Of a DNA stretch of 64,000 nucleotides, positions 41,922 to 50,865 are shown in pieces. This DNA is from Fibrobacteria bacterium AD312. Lineage in GTDB: Bacteria; Fibrobacterota; Fibrobacteria; Fibrobacterales; Fibrobacteraceae. Below the pieces are notes generated by a model. It saw nothing but the letters and a program-made list of their open reading frames with translations, was not told the origin of the DNA and made no database searches. A program made the position numbers and the translations under genes. The stretch covers positions 1-64,000 of the forward strand of contig LIUM01000002.1 in NCBI GenBank assembly GCA_001462345.1. The letters are read 5' to 3'. The stretch's first letter is position 1; each line of letters begins with the position of its first letter.

Positions 41922-43066
41922 AAATACCTCGTAGAATAAATGGTGGAATTAATTGGAATTTCTTGTATTCTCTGACCCGTATCTGATTTAGAGATATTCA
42001 AAAGAATGCCAACCGAAATGAGAGTCGTAACTAAACTCGTTCCACCAAAACTGATAAAGGGTAATGGTTGTCCCGTTGTTGGAAACAAACCCGTACAAAC
42101 ACAAACATGAAAAATCATATTCAAACAAATAGAAGATGTTAAAGCCACCGCTAAGTATTTTCCAAAACGCGTACTTGAAGAGCGTGCAATTGCAAAGCCT
42201 CTATAAGCAAGAAACGCAAACAAACTCAACATTAAGAAGGCACCAATAAAACCAAGTTCTTCTCCAAGAATCGAAAACGCTGCATCTTTATACGATTCTG
42301 GTACATACCCTAGTTTTTGAGTTCCTTGCCCAATACCCGTTCCTGTAATACCACCATTTCCAAGAGCAATTAAAGAATGGCGTAATTGATGAGCCACTTC
42401 AGGATATTTATCTGGATCAAGCCAAGCCTTGATGCGCATAGACCGATAAGACTGTGTGTATGCAACAACGACAAGCAAAGGACAAAGAGCAAGCAGTTTC
42501 ATCAAATGCTTCATAGGAACTCCTGCCACATAAATGACAACGAGTGAAGTCGCTAAAATCATCAAAACCATAGAAAAATTAGGTTGAAGAATTAATGTTA
42601 AACACACGATTCCCACTAAAATTAAAGGCCTTAAAAAACCAACCTTAAAATCATTAATTTGTTCTCCAGCTTCTACTAGCTTTAACGAAAGCAAACAAAA
42701 AACACCTAACTTCATGAATTCTGATGGCTGTATTTTAATCCCTGCAATACTCAACCACCGAGAAGCCCCTTTTACAGCTGCATCTTGAAATAAAACTAAA
42801 ATCATCGCTAAAAGTAAAATTGCAAATATCGGACGAGCAAACTTATACCAAAATGAATAATCTACTATTACAGCAAGAGTCATACAAAACAAGCCAAGCA
42901 ATACTTTCTTAATATGAGAAATAGTAAAAAACTCGGCGGGCAATCCTTTTTGCATTGCAATAGGAGAAGTACCGGTATAAATAATGACTATACCTAAAAC
43001 AAGAAGCAGAATTACTGCTAACAGTAACCCTTTATCAAACTTCATGTTTATAAAACGATTCATCAT
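41918..43066 (-). CDS. ftsW: septal peptidoglycan polymerase FtsW
   Basis: FtsW is the SEDS-family glycosyltransferase that polymerises lipid II at the septum with FtsI. The 382-residue protein has about ten membrane segments. Family motifs include WLSIAGIKIQPSEFMKL and the GITGTGIGQGTQKLGYVPESYKDAAFSILGEELG loop, and FISFGGTSLV near the end. GGAG precedes the ATG; the gene overlaps murF by 1 base. Confidence 0.95.
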   Translation of the reverse strand: MMNRFINMKFDKGLLLAVILLLVLGIVIIYTGTSPIAMQKGLPAEFFTISHIKKVLLGLFCMTLAVIVDYSFWYKFARPIFAILLLAMILVLFQDAAVKGASRWLSIAGIKIQPSEFMKLGVFCLLSLKLVEAGEQINDFKVGFLRPLILVGIVCLTLILQPNFSMVLMILATSLVVIYVAGVPMKHLMKLLALCPLLVVVAYTQSYRSMRIKAWLDPDKYPEVAHQLRHSLIALGNGGITGTGIGQGTQKLGYVPESYKDAAFSILGEELGFIGAFLMLSLFAFLAYRGFAIARSSSTRFGKYLAVALTSSICLNMIFHVCVCTGLFPTTGQPLPFISFGGTSLVTTLISVGILLNISKSDTGQRIQEIPINSTIYSTRYL

Positions 43067-44466
43067 TACACTCCGTAAACGGGCTCCAGGCGAAGTAACA
43101 TTTCTACGATTTTTTCCATTTTCATTCCACGAGACCCTTTAATCAAAAGAACATCATTCTGATGTACTTCTTCAGAAAGGAATTCCATTGCTTCTGCTGT
43201 GGTTTCAAAGTAAAGAGCCTTTTCTGGAGAAAGTCCTCCTTCAATAGCCCCATTTTGATATTCCTTAGCATGTTTTCCAACTGCGATTATATAATCAAAG
43301 TTCATCTCAGGGACCAATCGTCCAATCTGATGATGCAATTTTAAGCTTTCAGAACCTAACTCCAACATATCCCCAAGAACCGCAATTCTACGGCCTTCAT
43401 GCATTGAAATATTACCTATTGTTTCTAAAGCCATCCGTGTGGAAGAAGGATTAGCATTATAACAATCAGCAACGACTCTAAATCCATTCGCTTTATGTAT
43501 TTCCATACGCATGCTTGAAGCATTAAAAGAAGATAAGGCTTTTGCAATCTGTGTTTTAGGAATACGCAAAGAAATACCAACAGCAATGGCGGCAAGAGCG
43601 TTATAAAGATTATGGATTCCAGCAACATTTAATTCAAAATGAGTGCGTCCAATATCAAAAGAAGCACAGGCATTTTCATTCCATTTCAAGTGTGTTGGCT
43701 TAATGATTCCACGACGCAAACCAAAAGTGACGACTTTATAACTTTTTGTAGAACGAACTTTTGATAAAAACGCATCGTCAGCATTAACAACTAACAAACC
43801 ATTTTTCTTTAATCCAGAAACAATACTTAGTTTTTCTTTAAACACATTTTCTAGAGAACCTAATCCTTCTAAATGGCTTGCACCAATATTGGTAATCACT
43901 GCAATATTTGGTTCTGCAGCAAGAGAAAGAGGCTTAATTTCGTTAGGCCCACTGGTACCCATTTCTATAATAGCGGCTTCATGACTATGTTTCAACTGAA
44001 ATAAAGTCATTGGAACACCGATATGATTATTGAAATTTCCTTGAGTCGCATGAGTGTTAAATTGAGTAGAAAGTACAGCACGCAACATTTCTTTTGTTGT
44101 TGTTTTTCCATTACTTCCCGTAACGGCAATTTTTTTCAATTGAAAACGACGCTGATAACCCTTCGCTAGCTTAAGCAACGCTTCCAATGTATCACTCACT
44201 GGAGCATAAGCTTTTAATGATTTTAAACCAGCATAATCTTCATTGATAACGCTCATAAGCGCTCCTTTCCCTTCTACTTGGGTAATAAAATCATGTGCAT
44301 CAAAACGAATCCCTCGAATAGGCCAAAAAAGGCAACCCTTAACAGCTTCACGAGAATCCAAACAAAGTTGTACTTTTTTTCGAAGTTCACGAGCATTTAA
44401 CCCGACAGGAGTCGTTTCTAAAATGTCACACATTTCAGCAATGGTTAAATCCATTTTTAATATCAT
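43066..44466 (-). CDS. murF: UDP-MurNAc-tripeptide D-alanyl-D-alanine ligase MurF
   Basis: MurF adds D-Ala-D-Ala to UDP-MurNAc-tripeptide. The 466-residue product has the ATP loop ITGSNGKTTTKEM, the central NFNNHIGVPMTLF and the C-terminal DCYNANPSSTRMAL. The ATG overlaps the murE stop by 4 bases (ATGA). In the usual dcw order mraY and murD would follow; here ftsW comes directly after. Confidence 0.96.
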   Translation of the reverse strand: MILKMDLTIAEMCDILETTPVGLNARELRKKVQLCLDSREAVKGCLFWPIRGIRFDAHDFITQVEGKGALMSVINEDYAGLKSLKAYAPVSDTLEALLKLAKGYQRRFQLKKIAVTGSNGKTTTKEMLRAVLSTQFNTHATQGNFNNHIGVPMTLFQLKHSHEAAIIEMGTSGPNEIKPLSLAAEPNIAVITNIGASHLEGLGSLENVFKEKLSIVSGLKKNGLLVVNADDAFLSKVRSTKSYKVVTFGLRRGIIKPTHLKWNENACASFDIGRTHFELNVAGIHNLYNALAAIAVGISLRIPKTQIAKALSSFNASSMRMEIHKANGFRVVADCYNANPSSTRMALETIGNISMHEGRRIAVLGDMLELGSESLKLHHQIGRLVPEMNFDYIIAVGKHAKEYQNGAIEGGLSPEKALYFETTAEAMEFLSEEVHQNDVLLIKGSRGMKMEKIVEMLLRLEPVYGV

Positions 44467-45875
44467 AACATCGCCTTTTGTACTTCTTCTGAATCATCAA
44501 AATGATGTTTCGTTTGACCAATTATTTGATAATTTTCATGCCCTTTGCCTGCAATCACTAACCAATCATTATCATTCATAGATAAGCATGCTTTTTGAAT
44601 GGCTTCAGCTCTATTTTCAACAACGTTGAGATTTTCTTTTTTTGAAATCCCTTTCAAAATGTCTTGAATAATGTCTGAAGGATTTTCTGATCTTGGATTA
44701 TCAGAAGTCACCCATAAGACATCCGCATTGTTCATGGCAATTGTTCCCATTAATGGTCTTTTCGTTTTATCTCTATCTCCACCACATCCAAAAACAACCG
44801 CTAACGTGCCTTGGCAAAGACGACGTGCCGTTTGTAAAACACGTTCTAAAGCATCAGGTGTATGAGCATAATCTACAACCACGTGCTTTTTGTTTTTATT
44901 ATAAACCAATTCAAATCGACCATGGACACGAACGTTTTCTAATGCAATTCGCATAGCATGTTCTGGAATGTTCAAGGCTTTCGCAAAGCCTAATACCAAA
45001 AGCACGTTATCCACATTAAAATCACCACAAAGATGTGTTTCAAAAGGCTGATTTGATATTGCAGGCACATGAAGACTCATTCCCCTTTCACTTTGAAAAA
45101 CTTGTCCTTCTGGAGAAATCATTGCTTCTTCTGCTTTAAGCCTTGAAACAGCTATTTTATTACCATCTAAAGAATCAAAAAGCCTTTTACCATATACATC
45201 ATCTACATTAATGACAGCACGGCCTTCTTTAGACAAATACTTTGTAAAGAGCGTTTTCTTCGCCTCAAAATAATTATCCATTGTCAAATGGTAATCCAAA
45301 TGATCTTGAGTTAAGTTGCTAAATAATGCGGTTTTAAAAGAAATACCAGCTACACGCCCTTGATCTAATGCATGGGAAGAGGCTTCCATCACTAAATCCG
45401 TACAGCCTTTTTCAAGAGCATGACTTGCAAAAGCAAAAAGGTCAAGTAAACCTGGAGTCGTTAAAGAGGAAGGAACGACTTCATTACCAATCTTATTACA
45501 AATCGTGCCAATCAAAGCCGTTTTTTTGCCTGCAGCATTGAGCATGGCTTCCATTAAAAAGGTACTTGTTGTTTTACCATTAGTACCAGTAATTGCATGA
45601 ACATTTAATTTCTCAAAAGGATTATCGTAAAAGTAAATGGCGGCTTGTAAACGAGCTTCTTTTATATTTTTTACTTGAATCCATCTAGACTTCATTTCAA
45701 TAGGAGCTTCTGTTTCAGCAACAATAGCCAAAGCTCCTTGCTCTAAAGCTTTTTTCACAAAAGTAAGGCTATTTTCTACTGGAAAACTAAAGAATAAGTC
45801 TCCTGGTTTCACTCGACGTGAATCATCGGCTAAACCTTTTATATTAAGACTTTGGAGTAATGCATTCGATAACAT
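44463..45875 (-). CDS. murE: UDP-MurNAc-tripeptide synthetase MurE (meso-DAP type)
   Basis: MurE adds the third stem residue to UDP-MurNAc-dipeptide. The 470-residue product has ITGTNGKTTSTFL for ATP and the amino-acid-selecting DNPR motif (VTSDNPRSENP), which points to meso-diaminopimelate and not lysine. The ribosome site is AAGGTG. It lies 1 base after the ftsI stop. Confidence 0.96.
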   Translation of the reverse strand: MLSNALLQSLNIKGLADDSRRVKPGDLFFSFPVENSLTFVKKALEQGALAIVAETEAPIEMKSRWIQVKNIKEARLQAAIYFYDNPFEKLNVHAITGTNGKTTSTFLMEAMLNAAGKKTALIGTICNKIGNEVVPSSLTTPGLLDLFAFASHALEKGCTDLVMEASSHALDQGRVAGISFKTALFSNLTQDHLDYHLTMDNYFEAKKTLFTKYLSKEGRAVINVDDVYGKRLFDSLDGNKIAVSRLKAEEAMISPEGQVFQSERGMSLHVPAISNQPFETHLCGDFNVDNVLLVLGFAKALNIPEHAMRIALENVRVHGRFELVYNKNKKHVVVDYAHTPDALERVLQTARRLCQGTLAVVFGCGGDRDKTKRPLMGTIAMNNADVLWVTSDNPRSENPSDIIQDILKGISKKENLNVVENRAEAIQKACLSMNDNDWLVIAGKGHENYQIIGQTKHHFDDSEEVQKAML

Positions 45876-45876
45876 A

Positions 45877-47751
45877 TTACACCTTTTCCTTTAGCACCAA
45901 TTTGCATGTTTGCCCTTTAGAAATCATTGTAGATGGTTCAGGGAATTGTTCTAACACTCTTCCTTTCCCTGATATTTCTACAGGCATACGAATAGAGCTC
46001 ATTGCTTCTAAGGCATCTTTTAAGGAAAGGCCTCTTAAATCTGGCATCTTAGAATATGAGACATCTCCGCGTTTTAATGCCAATGAAGCCTCTTTTTCGG
46101 AGTTCATTTTTTGAGAAAGAACAATAGAACCTGTTCCTTCAAAAGTCACAGGACACCCTTTATTTGAAGCAATCTTTTTTGCATTTTCAACAGACATTCC
46201 AACAAAATCAATTTCACATTTTTTATCGTCTGAAACATGAACTAGATTATAAGGCATAGGAGAAAGCTTTGGATGGAAATAAATACTTTCCATAATGTTC
46301 TTAAAAACAGGGCCTGCAGTTAAGCCACCCACCGTTTTCGTTTTTGGATCATCCATAAGAACTAAACAAACATAGCGTACTTCTCTTGCTGGAGAAAATC
46401 CAATGAAAGAAGCAATTTGAGAATTACGATCATAGCGTTTTAATTCTTGGCTATACTTTTCTGCTGTTCCTGTTTTTCCACCAAAGTCCACATTTGGAAT
46501 TTTAGAAGACATCACACTTTTTGCAGTGCCGTTTACAACAACTTGATAAAGCATTTCACGTATATGAGCGGCTGTTTTTTCAGAAACCACACGTCTAATT
46601 TCAACAGGTTCCTTTTTTTCTATCGTCTTCCCATTCTCATCAGTCCATTCTTTAATAATCATCGGTTGCATTAACTTGCCCCCGTTTGCGATTGCAGAAA
46701 AAGCCATCACCATTTGAATAGGTGTCACACTAAGTTCGTGACCAAATCCCATTGTTTTTAAGGTTCGCCCACTCCAATTATGAGGTTCTTTTAAAAATCC
46801 TGATTCTTCACCAATTAAATCATCTGATGTTTTTGTTCCAAAGCCAAAATCTCGAACAAAGCGATAAAATGTTTCTGGGCCAATCATATCGGCTATTTTA
46901 GCATACACAATATTTGAAGAATATGTCATGGCTTCTGTTATATCCATATCACCATGATCTTTTGTATCTCGAATCACTTCTCCATTAGGTAAAACCCAAT
47001 GTCCTTTTTCTCCACTCATTTTTTGTTTAGGATTGACCGCATTCTCTTCAAGAGCTGCTGCTGCAGTAATGACCTTAAATGTTGACCCTGGTTCAAAAGA
47101 AAGAGAAACTAAATCATTTCTAAAGGCACGAGAAGCAGAAGTTTGCAATTTCTGATTAGGATCAAAAGTAGGATAACTTGCTAACGCTAATATTTCTCCT
47201 GTAAAAGGATCCACCACAATCGCGCTTGCACTCGTTGCCTTATATGTTTCAACACCATTCTTTAACGCATTCTCCACAATTTCTTGCATATCGCGATCAA
47301 TGGTCAAAACCATGTTCTTACCAGGAATCGCTTCTTCATAATTTTTTTCTAATCCGTGAATTATTTTTTGGCCCGCCGTTTGAACACTAACGAGAAAACC
47401 GCTATTGCCTCTTAACTTCTCATCAAACTGACGTTCTAAGCCCATTGCTCCGCGACCATTATAGCCCACTTTTCCAATCAATTGCGAAGCCATTTTCCCT
47501 TGTAAAAAGATTCGACTATATTCTAAATGCTTGTTGTCTTTATCTTTAATATTATCAGCAAAAATAACGCCTTGCCGATCCATTATTTTGCCTCTTTCGG
47601 CATATAAATTCATTTGACGAAGTGCGTATTCTTGCGCATGTTCTTTATAAGTCTCTTGATTTAGAACTTGTATCTGAAATGTGCGTGAAACTAAAACAAG
47701 CCAGAGAGAAGCAAACACCAAAACTAACCAAGCTAAACGATCTAAATACAT
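45877..47751 (-). CDS. ftsI: FtsI-type penicillin-binding protein with C-terminal PASTA domains
   Basis: FtsI is the septal transpeptidase. The 624-residue product has one N-terminal membrane segment (about 7-26), a dimerisation domain and a transpeptidase domain with SxxK (Ser223, STFK), SSN (YSSNIVYAK) and KTGT. From about residue 510 there are two PASTA-like segments (IDFVGMSVENAKKIA and MPDLRGLSLKDALEAM) instead of the short end of proteobacterial FtsI. PASTA domains bind muropeptide or peptidoglycan strands and are more familiar in Gram-positive PBP2x/SpoVD. It overlaps ftsL by 1 base. Confidence 0.92.
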   Translation of the reverse strand: MYLDRLAWLVLVFASLWLVLVSRTFQIQVLNQETYKEHAQEYALRQMNLYAERGKIMDRQGVIFADNIKDKDNKHLEYSRIFLQGKMASQLIGKVGYNGRGAMGLERQFDEKLRGNSGFLVSVQTAGQKIIHGLEKNYEEAIPGKNMVLTIDRDMQEIVENALKNGVETYKATSASAIVVDPFTGEILALASYPTFDPNQKLQTSASRAFRNDLVSLSFEPGSTFKVITAAAALEENAVNPKQKMSGEKGHWVLPNGEVIRDTKDHGDMDITEAMTYSSNIVYAKIADMIGPETFYRFVRDFGFGTKTSDDLIGEESGFLKEPHNWSGRTLKTMGFGHELSVTPIQMVMAFSAIANGGKLMQPMIIKEWTDENGKTIEKKEPVEIRRVVSEKTAAHIREMLYQVVVNGTAKSVMSSKIPNVDFGGKTGTAEKYSQELKRYDRNSQIASFIGFSPAREVRYVCLVLMDDPKTKTVGGLTAGPVFKNIMESIYFHPKLSPMPYNLVHVSDDKKCEIDFVGMSVENAKKIASNKGCPVTFEGTGSIVLSQKMNSEKEASLALKRGDVSYSKMPDLRGLSLKDALEAMSSIRMPVEISGKGRVLEQFPEPSTMISKGQTCKLVLKEKV

Positions 47752-48062
47752 TAGTTCCCCCCAACTGACATCAGTTTAACGGGAACAGTATAATAATCAA
47801 GACCACGAACTTGAGCAAAGTCAGAGAGGGCTTCAATACAAGAAAGTTTGTTGTTGGTAAGCTCTAAGCGAATGATTTCTGTTTTTAATTCAATCACCTG
47901 ATTAGAAAGAGTTATTTCTTTTTCTGAAAATTCTACAAAACGATTTTGAAGCCATATAGGTAATACAAATAAGACTAAAACCATCAACAAGAACAAAGAC
48001 ACAAGTAAAATCATTTTACTTGTAGTCATTTCTCCTATTTGTGATTTTAGAATACTAGTCAT
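47751..48062 (-). CDS. ftsL: FtsL-like cell division protein
   Basis: The 103-residue bitopic protein has a short cytoplasmic start, one membrane segment (about residues 16-36, MILLVSLFLLMVLVLFVLPI) and a coiled-coil-like periplasmic part (EFSEKEITLSNQVIELKTEI). Sequence conservation in FtsL is low; the call rests on size, topology and position between rsmH and ftsI, with a 4-base overlap upstream and 1 base downstream. Confidence 0.78.
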   Translation of the reverse strand: MTSILKSQIGEMTTSKMILLVSLFLLMVLVLFVLPIWLQNRFVEFSEKEITLSNQVIELKTEIIRLELTNNKLSCIEALSDFAQVRGLDYYTVPVKLMSVGGN

Positions 48063-48997
48063 ACTTTTGTGTACACCCTTAGTTTTGCAGATCTTGCCCT
48101 TGGGTTTTGATCTATTTCAGTTGAAGTCGGTAACAAAGGTTTACGATTTTCTTTTTTTAACAAACGATGATTGCCTCCACACCTACATACGGGAAGCTTT
48201 TCAGGACAAATGCATTCTTTTTCAAAAGGGCTTAACGTGTTTTTTACACAACGATCTTCAACTGAGTGATAAGAAATAACAACAAGGCGACCGCCTACTT
48301 TCAAACAAGACACAGCACCACGCAAACTCTTTTCTATTTGCTGTAATTCTTGATTTATTTCCATTCGAATGGCTTGGTACACTCGTGCTAAAATGCTATT
48401 CAAATCACGTCGTTTATCATAGAAAACAGATTCTACAACACCACGAACATCTTGAGGTAAAATATCTCCCGAAATCGTTTGCACTTTTTCAATCAAACGA
48501 ACAGCTAATTTGTAAGAGCGATCTAAATCCGCATTATTTGAAAATACCTTAGCTAAATCTTCTGCAGAAATTTGACGAAGCCATTGCTGAGCGCTTTCAT
48601 CTTTCTCTTGATTCATCCGTAAATCAAGCGGTTGATCACCAACAAAAGTAAATCCTCTTGAAGAATCATCTACTTGATGGCTACTAATTCCTAAATCATA
48701 TAAAACGCCATCTAAAGTATCAGCATCTATTTCATTTTTAATTTCAGAAAAAGGAACTGGATGAAAAGTGATTTGATTTTTAAATGCGCTTAGTCTATTA
48801 GAAGCAAACGCTATTGCCTCAGGATCTCGATCAAAACAATGTAGGTGACCTTTTTCGTTAAGACGCTCCACTATAGCATTAGAGTGACCGCCACCGCCTA
48901 AAGTACAGTCAGCATAAACACCCTCAGGATAGATGGCCAAATATTCTAGCGTTTCATTTAGAAAAACGGGATCGTGATAGTTTCTATTGCTTTTCAC
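48059..48997 (-). CDS. rsmH: 16S rRNA (cytosine1402-N4)-methyltransferase RsmH (MraW)
   Basis: RsmH methylates N4 of C1402 in 16S rRNA. The body begins YHDPVFLNETLEYL, then DCTLGGGGHSNAIVERL (SAM-binding), the DGVLYDLGISSHQVDDSSRGF loop and the C-terminal SYHSVEDRCVK. The best start is a GTG at 48997 that has GGGGGA 5 bases upstream and overlaps the end of mraZ by 14 bases; ATG codons at 49018 and 49084 are in frame but lack ribosome sites and lie deeper in mraZ. Confidence 0.9.
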   Translation of the reverse strand: MKSNRNYHDPVFLNETLEYLAIYPEGVYADCTLGGGGHSNAIVERLNEKGHLHCFDRDPEAIAFASNRLSAFKNQITFHPVPFSEIKNEIDADTLDGVLYDLGISSHQVDDSSRGFTFVGDQPLDLRMNQEKDESAQQWLRQISAEDLAKVFSNNADLDRSYKLAVRLIEKVQTISGDILPQDVRGVVESVFYDKRRDLNSILARVYQAIRMEINQELQQIEKSLRGAVSCLKVGGRLVVISYHSVEDRCVKNTLSPFEKECICPEKLPVCRCGGNHRLLKKENRKPLLPTSTEIDQNPRARSAKLRVYTKV

Positions 48998-49466
48998 TCG
49001 AGTCCCCCATCCAAACATCGCTAAAGAACCCAGCATCAAATTGTTCATAATCCTCTGGACTACTAAAGCCGTATGAGGATTCATAAATATCAGGGTTCCA
49101 TAATTTCAGAGATTTTCCAACATGAGGAACAAACAATACTTCACCTTCTATTTTAGCATAGTCTAAAAATTTTTTTGAAAGTAAAATACGGTTTTGCCCA
49201 TCCAACGAGACAAAGCTAGTGTGGCCTTGGATAGTACTCCGAAGTGCTTCTGTTTGGCGGGTCCGAGGACGCGCATTCAATTCGGTCATGAATTTTTTGA
49301 ACTCATTCAGCTCATAGAGAATCAGTGTTCGTTCGGGTCCGATAGAGAGCACCAAACTTTCACTTTCCTCCTGGCTCAGCTGTCGACGAAATTCCCTAGG
49401 AAAGGAAGTCCTTCCCTTTTCGTCTATGGCTGTTTTAGCCTGGCCAATGAAAAAATCAAGATTCAT
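48984..49466 (-). CDS. mraZ: transcriptional regulator MraZ
   Basis: MraZ is the AbrB-like regulator at the head of most dcw operons and often represses its own operon. The 160-residue product has two copies of the SpoVT/AbrB-like fold: AKTAIDEKGRTSFPREFR at the start and GHTSFVSLDGQNRILLSKKF in the middle. Its ATG at 49466 follows a 10-bp-periodic operator and a good -10/-35 pair. The operator box nearest the ATG lies 8 bases ahead of it, where the ribosome site would be. Confidence 0.93.
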   Translation of the reverse strand: MNLDFFIGQAKTAIDEKGRTSFPREFRRQLSQEESESLVLSIGPERTLILYELNEFKKFMTELNARPRTRQTEALRSTIQGHTSFVSLDGQNRILLSKKFLDYAKIEGEVLFVPHVGKSLKLWNPDIYESSYGFSSPEDYEQFDAGFFSDVWMGDSSEKQ

Positions 49467-49474
49467 GAATCATA

Positions 49475-49520
49475 ACCCACTTGTTACCACAACATAACAA
49501 AATATACCACTTTTCCCCAC
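49475..49520 (-). promoter_or_regulatory. MraZ operator: four GTGG-type boxes at 10-bp period
   Basis: On the minus strand GTGGGG (49520-49515), GTGGTA (49510-49505), a degenerate slot (49500-49491), GTGGTA (49490-49485) and GTGGGT (49480-49475) are spaced exactly 10 bases apart. MraZ is known to bind TGGGN/GTGG-type direct repeats with 10-bp spacing. The array overlaps both the -10 and the region just before the start codon. Confidence 0.8.
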
Positions 49521-49529
49521 TATCAGCAA
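49501..49529 (-). promoter_or_regulatory. sigma-70-type promoter of the dcw operon
   Basis: TTGCTG (49529-49524), a 17-bp spacer and TATATT (49506-49501) fit -35 and -10 elements. The spacer and -10 carry two of the MraZ boxes, which gives a simple way for MraZ to repress transcription. Confidence 0.65.
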
Positions 49530-50233
49530 TAGAGATCCCTAAAAAAGACTTGAGTAAAGCGGTTTTCCGCCTTTTGCCTCGTCCTATTTTACTTAATTAA
49601 AAGAAACCTATCTTGTTGATTTTCAACGAGTTACGTTTAAAAAACGCACTTCGATATCCAATTGTAAACTTTTGGTTACATTATAATATGTAGGTGGAGA
49701 GATTTGAGTTGAAAATATCGATCCATTAACAATCATAAGCAAATATTTAATTGAAAATGGATTTTTTATTGGGTTTTTGAAAGGTTACAGTGATAGTCGT
49801 TAAAGAAACGGCAAAAATTACTGTATCCGCTTTTCAAAATTCAATGGATCAAGTAGCTAATAGAAGAGATGAATTATTAACTTAACGTGAAAAGCAAATA
49901 AAATCCTCTGCCAGATGCAGTGATACAGTCAGAAAACAGTGTTTTATGTATTGTGTCTCAATGGTAGCGTAATGAAGAGTCGATGCGCTGCATATGGTCA
50001 AGGCATTCATTGGCGTCTGCAGCAGTATTATTCGTTAATACTATGATAATCGGGCTCGTAATCATGACTACCGGTTCATTTCTACGAAAAATAAAGTTAC
50101 GGACTAGTCATCTGTTCTGATACAGAAATGTTAACAGAGGCTAAAAAAAATCTAAATATTACATTGGTTTTATGAAGGCGATATAAAATCATTCTACCAG
50201 TACTTAGCCTTACTTTATATATATATTTGTGTT
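49530..50233. other. gene-free, possibly decayed region
   Basis: No intact gene is seen. A hairpin AAAGCGG / CCGCCTTT at about 49557-49577 is terminator-like. A short open tail of 32 codons (from about 49790, ending at 49885) reads VIVVKETAKITVSAFQNSMD and may be the end of a lost gene. The middle part (49910-50110) has higher G+C than its surroundings and no match I can name. The last 60 bases act as leader of the lipoprotein gene. Confidence 0.4.
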
Positions 50234-50800
50234 ATGACATCGAAGATATCCAAAATTTCTTTTTGCCGAGGGATTACACTATGTGTGCTTTTAGTACTTG
50301 TATTTTATGCTACTTGGTCTTGCAGTAGCAATACAGTTCCAGCGCCCTCTGATGATGAGTCTTGTTGCAACGATTTAAATTTTATTATTGTTGACGAATC
50401 CAAGGCTAAGTGTCAATTTGATATAAACGATTCCATTTGGGAATATATGTATATTTCGAGCACTGGAGAACTGAGCATAATTCAATATCATTTTAGCGAA
50501 GACCAGCTTAACATCAAAAATTTTCACTCTGTCAATTTAGATAAGATCTCTTGTGATTCCTTAAAAAATAATAATCTAACTTACATAGACGAGAACGATT
50601 ATACTTTTGAAACTCTTGTTTGTCTTGATACGATGTCTTTTGTTCAAGATTTTATTGGCTATTCAAAAAAAAATACCGATGGAACATACGGCAAATGGCA
50701 TCGTTCAAAAGAGCAAGAATTCTCTAGTTTCACCGAATCCTGTATTCGGTCTAAAGGCGAAAGCCGTAAAGTGAACGAATTGTTTGGAAATACACCATAG
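50234..50800 (+). CDS. putative lipoprotein, 188 aa
   Basis: The product has a signal sequence with a hydrophobic core (ITLCVLLVLVFYATW) ended by SCSS, which gives a plausible lipobox with Cys30. The mature part is acidic, has several Cys residues (CCNDL, KCQF, SCDS, VCLD, SCIR), and shows no known domain. Many Fibrobacter-lineage lipoproteins look like this. No good ribosome site precedes the ATG. It sits in a gene-poor accessory patch. The function is unknown. Confidence 0.6.
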   Translation: MTSKISKISFCRGITLCVLLVLVFYATWSCSSNTVPAPSDDESCCNDLNFIIVDESKAKCQFDINDSIWEYMYISSTGELSIIQYHFSEDQLNIKNFHSVNLDKISCDSLKNNNLTYIDENDYTFETLVCLDTMSFVQDFIGYSKKNTDGTYGKWHRSKEQEFSSFTESCIRSKGESRKVNELFGNTP

Positions 50801-50810
50801 CATGTAATAC

Positions 50811-50838
50811 AAAAAAGTGCCGCGAGATTTCGCGACAC
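50811..50838 (-). terminator. terminator of the epimerase-PfpI operon
   Basis: On the minus strand GTGTCGCGA-AATC-TCGCGGCAC forms a 9-bp stem with one G-U pair and is followed by TTTTTT. Confidence 0.8.
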
Positions 50839-50865
50839 CCTTTGATTTGATTGTATTAAAGTGAT

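Noticed and set aside
49783-49886. 32-codon frame VIVVKETAK... as a gene
   Set aside because: Too short, no ribosome site and no known domain. It is more likely the end of a decayed gene.
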